A stretch of DNA of 19,893 bases, taken from Baffinella frigidus. Lineage: Eukaryota > Cryptophyceae > Cryptomonadales > Baffinellaceae. Shown here piece by piece: positions 14,715-19,893 of this stretch; position 1 is the first letter of the stretch; each line of letters starts with the position of its first letter. The notes beneath the pieces are model-generated. The model ran no database searches and had not been told where the DNA came from. It saw only the letters and a program-made list of their open reading frames with translations. Both the position numbers and the translations under genes were made by a program. The DNA lies in contig MU646627.1 of assembly GCA_026770585.1 (NCBI GenBank), positions 1 to 19,893 of the forward strand. The letters run 5' to 3'.

Positions 14715-14970
14715 ATAGGCCTTCCTCGAGACAGATAGGGCCGCCTCGGGATAGATGGGCCCGCCTCGGGATGGATAGGCCCGCCTGGCGATGGATCGGC
14801 CTCGGGAGAGATAGTCTCGTCTCGGGACAAACATGTCCGCCTCGAGATAGACAGGCCCGCCTCAGGATGGATAGGCCCGCCTCGGGATGGTTAGGCAAGC
14901 CTCAGGATGGATAGGCCCGCCTCGGGACATACATGCCCGCCTCAGCATGGATAGTCCCGCCTCGGGACAG
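14715..14970. repeat. 20-bp minisatellite, 13 units
   Basis: Consensus ATAGGCCCGCCTCGGGATGG; one unit is 16 bp. As 20 is not a multiple of three, open frames across it are accidental. The same repeat recurs at 15621-15801 (about nine units) and once at about 15203-15224. Confidence 0.9.
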
Positions 14971-15101
14971 AGAGCCAGCGAGATCACACGATATCTTGTG
15001 TACTGACTCTCCTCCACGGCCCCAGTTGACCAATAATCCCCAACTGCCCTGTGGCAAAGCTATCGTGTCCAGTCTGGGCGTGACCCCGGACACGACGCAT
15101 T

Positions 15102-15204
15102 TATCCCGTAAGTGGCGAGTAGGTTCATCGCCCTACGGTAGGGCCCCAGGACCTGCCTAGGGTGAGTTAGGGCGATTAATCGCCCGTCCACCACTTAAGG
15201 GATA
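15102..15204. mobile_element. MITE family 2, copy 2
   Basis: Ends are TATCCCGTAAGTGG and CCACTTAAGGGATA. The core GCCCTACGGTAGGGCC is identical to that of copy 1. It lies just past the end of the thioesterase gene. Confidence 0.8.
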
Positions 15205-15232
15205 GGTCCGCCTCGGGACAGAGGGTTCTGCT

Positions 15233-15280
15233 TCAGGCTTTGCACGTGCCCGCGAGGAACGCTCCGATGTCGCGGTGCTC
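15233..15280 (-). CDS. Thioesterase gene, terminal exon g
   Basis: This 48-nt terminal exon follows acceptor AAACCAG and encodes EHRDIGAFLAGTCKA followed by TGA at 15235-15233. It fits the family's C-terminal helix (q-E-x-x-D-i-x-x-F-L). The phase agrees with exon f. Confidence 0.88.
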   Translation of the reverse strand, partial: EHRDIGAFLAGTCKA

Positions 15281-18200
15281 CTGGTTTCGGGTTGAGGGTT
15301 TAGGGTTTAGGGTTTAGGGGTTGGGGTTTGGGGTTTGGGTGTAAGGGTTGAGTGTTTAGGGTTTAGGGGGTTGGGTTGAGGGTTGAGGGGTTAGGATTCA
15401 GGGTTTAGGGTTTGGGATTTAGGATTTAGAGTTTAGGGTTTAGGGTTAGGGTTTGGAGTTTAGGGGGTCTATGATAGGGTTTAGGGTTTAGGGTTTAGGG
15501 TTTAGGGTTTAGGGTTCAGGGTCCAGGGTCCAGGGTCCAGGGTTCAGGGTGCAGGGTTCAGGAGGACCTGGTCCGTGGTGGAGTGCATCGTGGCGTAGTC
15601 CTTGGCCGTCACCTGCGACGCGCCCGCCTCAGAACAGAATGGCCCGCCTCGGGACAAATGGACCCGCCTTAGGACAGATGAGCCCGCCTCAGGACAGGCC
15701 CGCCTCGGAACAGACAGGCCCGCCTCAGGATAGACAGGCCCGCCTCGGGAGTTGATGGGTGGTCGCCTCAGGACGTGATTCGCGCGCCTCGGGACTGAAT
15801 GGCCTCCGTAACCCGCCCTCCGAAGGAAAGCGCTTCCGAAGGGAAACCTTGCCTCAGGATCAGCTTGAGAAGCTAGCCTCGGACAGGGCATATCCCTGAT
15901 GTCGCCAGGGGGTCCAAATGGACCCCCCACAGGTCCTAGGCGGGTCCTAGGGCCCTACGGTAGGGAGGATGCGCCTACCCTGGCCATTTCAGGGATAGCC
16001 TCCGTGGGGGTGCATACAGGGCGGCCGTGTTGGTAACACCAACGGTGTTTGATGGTTTAGGGTTTGGGGTCTAGGGTCTAGGGTTTACTGTCCCCCCGGC
16101 CACTTCCTGTACACCCTGACCTTCACACATGGTGGCCATGTTTGTTTCGGTCCGTAATAAACGCACTTTCCTGCCCTCAACCCTCAACCCTCAACCCTAA
16201 CCCCTGACCCCCCCCCCAGGCGAGCACGCGCAGTCCCTTGTCTCTCTCTCACCTTTAAGAAGGTAGCAAAATCTTGCGGTTTCCCGATTTGCCCCGAAAC
16301 CCTGAGCCCCAAACCCTAAGCCCTAAACCCTCAGACCTTAACCCCCACCTTTGTGAAGTTAGCCTCGGACAGGGCCACGACGCAAATCTGCTGGAGCAGA
16401 TCAATCTGCTGGTGTACACCACCTAGGTTCTCCCTCAGAGACTTCCTCCCCACACAGCCACTGAGCAGCCACCGGGGCCTTCGATGATGTGTCCATGTAA
16501 ACGATTCTGGTGCAAATTGCAGGGCAAGGGGCTTGAAACGATCCCCGGAAATCCGGGGGAGATATAACTCGGGCGCTGTTAAGAGGGGACTTCGAAGGAT
16601 ATCTCGACCAGAAACCCCAGTCGAAATGTCATACGGGTATTGATACCCAAATTATTGATACCGTGTTGGTACTAATAATGTATTTTAGGGTCTAGGGTTG
16701 AGGGTTTGGCTCTGAATGCGCACCTTTGTGAAGTTAGCCTCGGACAGGGCAGCGACGCCGATCTGCTGCAGCGCAAACACCACCTACGATATTACGGTTT
16801 GGGGTTCAGTGCTTATGATTTGAGGTTTGGGGGTTAGGGTTGATTCCTTGAAGGTGTGGGGTTTGGGATTTGGGGTGTGGGGTGTGGGGTGTGGGGTTGA
16901 GGGTTTGGGGTTTGGGGTGTGGGGTGTGGGTTTGGGGTTTGGGGTTTAGGGTTTGGGTTTTGGGGTTTGAGGTTTGGGGTTTGGGGTTTGAGATTTGGGA
17001 ATCGGGGCTCAGGGTTTGGAGTTTAGATTTTATAGCGTAGGGCTTGGGGTTTAGGGTTTGGGGCTTGGGGTGTGGGGTTTGGAGTTTGGGGTTGGGGGGT
17101 TAGGGAACGTACAACGTTGTCGGACCGCCCGTGCCCCCAGAAGATCGGCGTGTCCTTGTTCGCGCCGTTTGCCCACGTCCTGGTGGAGCGAGTTGAGGGT
17201 TTACTGGGTTTACGGGGTTTAGGGTTCAGGGTTTAGGGTTGAGGGTTTAGGACCCAATGGAATCTCGCATCATGTGACCTTTTGCCTAATCCCAAACCTG
17301 GAAAATGAACTGCCTAAACCGTAAACCGTAAACCCTAATCCCAGGAAAAGGAAGCGGCCTAGACCCTAATCCCTAATCCATAAACCCTATTCTTAACCGA
17401 TTGACTCATCCCTAGTCCAGCTTCTCGCCCGACAGAATCACGCATCATGAGCGAAACCGAGCAACAAACGTTTATTTTGGGAATTGGCGTTATCCGAGCA
17501 AGATTTATCAGGGTTGAGGGTTTGGGGTTTAGCACCCGACGGAACCACGCACCAGGAGCCAGCCAGAGCAGCAGCATGGAATCGCACATCGGTCCTCCTC
17601 CAGTGGCGTGCCTCGCCTTGAAAGGCCCTTACGACGGCGTGCCTCCACTTGATGGAATCGCACATCGCACATTCTTTCGAGCCTCAACACGACACCCCAA
17701 ACCATAACCCGTATTTTCACCCCACGGAACCACGCATCAGGAGCCAGCCGGAGCCTCATCCCTGATAAAACATCCCTCAACTCTAATTTCGGATCCCGAA
17801 AGGCAAGCCTGTTCTCACCCGACGGAATCGCGCATCATGAGCCATCCGGAGCAGCAGCACACGCCCGCCAGCGGCTTCGGATACCTACGCAACCCCAAAA
17901 GTTAAAACGTTGTATTGCCTTCGGATACCCTGCGATTTAATTTCAACACTGGAATGCGATGCCACGAGTGATTTTTCCGCGCCAGCCAGCGGCTTCGGAT
18001 ACCTGCGAAAAGTTGTGAGAGCGACGTTGACTTTTGGAATTGCCGCTGTTGAACCGATGCTGGAACTAACCCGCCAACCTTCTATTTTTTTTCGAAGAGT
18101 CAACTTTTTGCATTTATTCGAGGCCAACAGACGTGAGACCCGCGCCACTTGAGCGAGCCTGCTGATTCGGCGCAACACCTGAGCACAGCTGTGCGCAAGA

Positions 18201-19611
18201 ATTTTTTTCAGGTATAAAAAAAAAACGGAAACGGAATCCGCAGGTGGCACCTGAGCACAGCCTGCAGAGCCATCGCGCCGCCCTGCGAGAAGCCTCCGAT
18301 CACGATCTCGTTCGACGCGTACCCCTCCTTCTCAAGATCCCCCACCTGCCCCCCCCCGAACAGTTGTGAGCGAAACATTCAGTGAGCCTTTCGTGTTTTT
18401 CGACTGATGTTTAATCGCAATCAAAAGTTTCCCCCAATTGGCATATGAGTTGGACGCAGGTTAATTAGGGCCCTATCTGAACCTAGATAGGGCGAACACG
18501 TCGAGTCCTATGAACTGCGAGAAGCCTCTGAGGACATTCTCGCTGGACTTGAAGCCCGTCTTCTCCCAGTCGCCAACCTGCTCCCCCCGAACAGTCTATC
18601 TACAATCACGTGATTGATTGTAAGCGTGGTGATAACTGACCCTGGGTAGGAGACCCCTTGAGCATCTTCTGCTCGCCTCACCCGAGGCAACACGTCGCCT
18701 CACCCGAGGCAACACGAGGCGAACACGTTTCATTTCGAAGACAAGATTCCCCTGGTTATCATAACGGTTTTTGATCGGTTTGGTACGAGCAGCGTCAGGT
18801 TTCCGGATTGTGTCATTCTTTCCAACAGACGCAAAAACCGCTCTGTAACGAACTGGAGGCGACGAAAGAAACGTTGATGTCGCAGCTGCCACAATCCTCA
18901 GACACGGACCAAATCGTCATTTCCTGGTACCCGGATTTCTATCTAACCGCGTCTGAATCCGACAAGCTGTAGAGGGGCTTTAAACCCTAAGTGCCAACTT
19001 CGGTACAAAAGACCTGTTTTAATCGATGTACAAGTACTTTGCAGAAAAGCTCGGAAATCGCGGTTTGGTCCGGCTGTGCGGGTTGGGTGGGGTCTAGGGG
19101 CTCGATCATAGCGTGGAGGCGTGCCAAGCTCTTCTCAATGTCTTTCGGGTAGTCTTTCGCGTCCCCGGAATGTCCACCCTACAAACTCTCCACGGGGGGA
19201 TAATAATAAACCCTGCACCCTCAACCCGCCAGAGCGAATTATCAAAGGTCGCTCTGCAGTTGAGTACAACCCACACAGAGGGCTACAAAGGGATTTTTGG
19301 GCTCTCAGTGCCCGAGTTTCCGTTACCTTATCTGTAGGATCCCCCCAACGCCCCTACGGGTTGCCTACCGTAGGGTCCTCGGTCTCATCGCTTAGGGTTT
19401 ATTCACAATCCCTTGGAAGTCCGCTGTGTGGCACGCGTAAGAATACGGCAAAGGGGCTCGACCCTAAGCGATCAAGTCGCCCACCTAACACCTTCATCCC
19501 ACACCCTAAACGTTGGGTGGGGTTGAGGGGTTGGACCATGGCGTGGATGCGCGTGACGCTCTTCTCAATGTCTTTCGGGTAGTCCTTCGCGTCCTGCGTC
19601 ACCGGAATGTC
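15233..19611 (-). CDS. Acyl-protein thioesterase / carboxylesterase (alpha/beta-hydrolase), 5' partial, seven exons in window
   Basis: Proposed exons, in transcript order: 19611-19537, 18345-18251, 17884-17819, 17179-17113, 16765-16724 (or 16408-16349), 15612-15568, 15280-15233 (TGA). Every junction is GT-AG and all phases match (0,0,2,2,0,0). The spliced product is about 145 residues, against roughly 220-240 for the family, so the first third lies beyond the right edge. The nucleophile elbow GGFSQGGAMAL is at residues 42-52, followed by YPKPLAGV and CSGW, where the family has its usual LAG...LSG segment. PIFWGHGRSD carries the catalytic Asp (about 99) and YATMHSTTDQE the catalytic His. The family hydrolyses thioesters on S-acylated proteins or other acyl esters, usually in the cytosol; the substrate cannot be read from sequence. 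Introns hold telomere-like repeats and exon-end copies. The family call is firm; the isoform is not. Confidence 0.9.
15285..15560. repeat. TTTAGGG array in last thioesterase intron
   Basis: The array fills nearly the whole intron between exons g and f, with TTTAGGG, TTTGGGG and GGTCCAG variants. Further tracts are at 16180-16340 (C-rich on plus), 16800-17105 (TTTGGGG) and 17190-17250. Confidence 0.9.
15568..15612 (-). CDS. Thioesterase gene, exon f with catalytic His
   Basis: This 15-codon exon, phase 0 at both ends, lies between acceptor GTCGCAG and donor CCAG|GTCCTC. It reads VTAKDYATMHSTTDQ. It aligns with the family's v-x-f-x-x-Y-x-G-M-x-H-S segment carrying the triad His; the Gly before Met is replaced by Ala-Thr here. 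It follows directly on the minus strand from the 20-bp minisatellite at 15621-15801. Confidence 0.88.
15621..15801. repeat. 20-bp minisatellite, second array
   Basis: About nine units of the CCCGCCTCRGGAYAG type, 17-22 bp each, begin just upstream of thioesterase exon f and supply its acceptor-side sequence. Confidence 0.85.
15891..15997. mobile_element. MITE related to family 2
   Basis: Ends TATCCCTGATG and CATTTCAGGGATA resemble family 2. It has an inner GGGGGTCC/GGACCCCC hairpin and the core GGGCCCTACGGTAGGG. It lies in the thioesterase intron between exons e and f. Confidence 0.75.
16349..16408 (-). CDS. Thioesterase gene, exon e (copy 2, longer form)
   Basis: This is a second full copy of exon e. 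From acceptor ACACCAG at 16409-16410 it runs 20 codons; from an inner acceptor (CTCCAG) it runs 14 codons, 16390-16349. It ends at donor AAAG|GTGGGG and reads QICVVALSEANFTK in its last 14 residues. The 20-codon form gives an Asp-His spacing of about 32 residues, closer to known enzymes. Copies 1 and 2 have the same phase, so either could be used, but both together would be too long. A 3' fragment (LSEA) is at about 15886-15865. Confidence 0.65.
16724..16765 (-). CDS. Thioesterase gene, exon e (copy 1)
   Basis: This is a 14-codon exon, QIGVAALSEANFTK, between acceptor GCGCTGCAG and donor AAAG|GTGCGC, phase 0. It would join the Asp exon to the His exon. With this copy the Asp-His distance is about 26 residues, shorter than the 31-34 I recall for characterised members. 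Copy 2 may therefore be the one used. Confidence 0.65.
17113..17179 (-). CDS. Thioesterase gene, exon d with catalytic Asp motif
   Basis: This 67-nt exon starts after CTCCACCAG and ends at the strong donor GTT|GTACGT. It encodes NKDTPIFWGHGRSDNV. In this family the Asp in H-G-x-x-D is the second triad member. The first base completes a Gly codon with the two bases left by exon c. No partial copies of this exon were recognised nearby. Confidence 0.92.
17250..17752 (-). pseudogene. Four 3' copies of thioesterase exon c
   Basis: About 17752-17721 (SGWLLMRGSV), 17576-17536 (CCSGWLLVRGSV), 17451-17429 (LMMRDSV) and 17272-17250 (MMRDSI). Two keep GT after GG, one has GC, and the last has lost the donor. 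All lie downstream of the full exon. Confidence 0.78.
17819..17884 (-). CDS. Thioesterase gene, exon c (YPKPLAGV...SGW)
   Basis: This 66-nt exon starts after GCGTAG and ends at donor GTCGG|GTGAGA. It reads YPKPLAGVCCCSGWLMMRDSV, the family's LAG-x-x-x-x-SG strand after the nucleophile helix. It has the largest set of partial copies in the window: two 5' copies upstream (18002-17979 and about 17928-17917) and four 3' copies downstream (about 17752-17721, 17576-17536, 17451-17429, 17272-17250). Confidence 0.9.
17917..18002 (-). pseudogene. Two 5' copies of thioesterase exon c
   Basis: 18002-17979 follows TTCGCAG and reads YPKPLAG. About 17928-17917 follows ATCGCAG and keeps only YPK. Both lie upstream of the full exon. 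Confidence 0.75.
18251..18345 (-). CDS. Thioesterase gene, exon b with nucleophile elbow GFSQG
   Basis: This 95-nt exon starts after acceptor ...GCAG and stops at donor CTCAG|GTGCCA, leaving two bases of an Arg codon. It encodes VGDLEKEGY, then EIVIGGFSQGGAMALQAVL. The Ser of G-F-S-Q-G is the expected catalytic nucleophile. The two leftover bases plus the first base of exon c make AGG, giving ...AVL-R-YPKPLAG..., a typical family sequence. A diverged copy of its first 63 nt is at 18577-18515, and a copy of its last 11 nt with donor is at 18189-18179. Confidence 0.93.
18515..18577 (-). pseudogene. Diverged 5' copy of thioesterase exon b
   Basis: Acceptor GAGCAG is followed by 21 codons reading VGDWEKTGFKSSENVLRGFS, then Q. 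Like exon b it stops within the nucleophile elbow, and it then loses homology. It has the same phase as exon b. It may be a relic or an alternative exon end. Confidence 0.75.
18590..19100. other. Thioesterase intron between exons a and b
   Basis: Unlike most introns it has little telomere repeat. CGCCTCACCCGAGGCAACACG is repeated at 18674 and 18696. A minus-strand open frame (18892-18596) has no recognisable domain. Confidence 0.45.
19107..19163 (-). pseudogene. 3' copy of thioesterase exon a
   Basis: Nineteen codons read DAKDYPKDIEKSLARLHAM, but the following GT is replaced by AT, so the donor is dead. It lies downstream of the full exon. Confidence 0.78.
19271..19431. mobile_element. MITE family 4, copy 2
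   Basis: This is the plus-oriented copy, with terminal repeats CCACACAGAGGGCTACAAAG and ...CCGCTGTGTGG and core CCTACCGTAGGG. It lies in the thioesterase intron between exons a and b. Confidence 0.75.
19537..19611 (-). CDS. Thioesterase gene, exon a (DIPVTQD...RIHAM)
   Basis: This is a 25-codon exon between acceptor GGAGCAG and donor ATG|GTCCAA, phase 0 at both ends. It encodes a helical stretch (DYPKDIEKSVTRIHAM) matching the region just before the nucleophile strand in acyl-protein thioesterases. A 5' copy of 21 nt lies upstream at 19702-19682 and a long 3' copy downstream at 19163-19107. Confidence 0.85.
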
Positions 19612-19624
19612 CTGCTCCGTTGAG

Positions 19625-19893
19625 GGTTGAGCGTTGAGCGTTTGGGGTTCGGAGTTTGGCTTTGACTGTTGAGGGTGTAGGGTCCTGCGTTACTGGGATG
19701 TCCTGCGGGGTTGCGGGTGTATCGTTGAAGGTTTAAGGTTTAGGGTGTAGGTATTTTTGGTATCCTATCCGACTTAGGGCTAGGGTTTATGGTTTATGGT
19801 TTATGGTTTATGGTTTAGGGTTTAGGGTTTAGGGTTTAGGGTTTAGGGTTTAGGGTTTGGAGTTTGGAGTTTAGGGTTTAGGGTTTAGGGTTT
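19625..19893. repeat. TTTAGGG array at the right edge
   Basis: A degenerate stretch turns into TTTATGG repeats (about 19787-19815), then nearly perfect TTTAGGG to the window end. Exon a and its 5' copy sit just to the left, so this is probably another intron tract rather than a chromosome end. Confidence 0.85.
19682..19702 (-). pseudogene. 5' copy of thioesterase exon a
   Basis: After CCGCAG it reads DIPVTQD. Three of the seven codons differ from exon a, all silently (ATT/ATC, CCG/CCA, GTG/GTA). It lies upstream of the full exon. Confidence 0.75.

Noticed and set aside
14529-14914. Open frames across the 20-bp minisatellite
   Set aside because: The period is not a multiple of three and the products are repetitive on both strands.
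14715-14970. CRISPR-like array
   Set aside because: Units are contiguous with no unique spacers, and the genome is eukaryotic.
19780-19893. True chromosome end at the right edge
   Set aside because: A 5'-incomplete gene points past the edge, and identical repeat tracts fill introns throughout, so an internal tract is more likely.

Overview
The window is nuclear DNA from a eukaryote with intron-rich genes and Arabidopsis-type (TTTAGGG) telomere-like repeats. An alga or related protist fits best: exons are GC-rich, a GT-AG intron model works throughout, and long degenerate TTTAGGG/TTTCGGG/TTTGGGG tracts lie inside introns. I cannot name the species. No tRNA, rRNA, CRISPR array or bacterial-style operon was seen. 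Most long open frames here run through low-complexity repeats. The real coding sequence is a series of short exons (about 30-140 bp, plus one of about 470 bp) recognised by splice sites, codon-like conservation and matching reading-frame phase.

Three genes can be assembled. (1) Positions 19611 to 15233, minus strand: the C-terminal two thirds of an acyl-protein thioesterase/carboxylesterase of the alpha/beta-hydrolase fold. It has the GFSQG serine elbow, the GHGxxD aspartate motif and the MHS histidine motif on separate exons, and ends in a TGA. The N-terminus lies beyond the right edge. (2) Positions 10171 to about 14046, plus strand: a small gene with a leucine-rich-repeat (ribonuclease-inhibitor type) unit in exon 2 and a helical C-terminus. 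(3) Positions 10046 to about 4118 or further left, minus strand: a gene for an unrecognised single-pass membrane protein with charged, probably coiled-coil exons. Genes 2 and 3 diverge from a 124-bp shared promoter region. Genes 1 and 2 converge.

The most unusual signal is how the introns are built. They are filled with telomere-type heptamers, mostly C-rich (CCCTAAA) on the transcript strand, and with small inverted-repeat elements. Many exons are also accompanied by partial copies of themselves. Copies of the exon's 5' end with its acceptor lie in the upstream intron; copies of its 3' end with its donor lie in the downstream intron. About 30 such exon-end echoes obey this rule in all three genes, on both strands. 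Several differ from the full exon mainly at third codon positions.

Left to right: 1-1450 holds large inverted and tandem repeats and no convincing gene; 1450-4040 holds mixed repeats, MITE-like elements and a few protein-like fragments; 4040-10046 is gene 3; 10171-14046 is gene 2; 14047-15232 is the convergent intergenic zone with a 20-bp minisatellite and two MITEs; 15233-19893 is gene 1, ending in telomere-like repeats.
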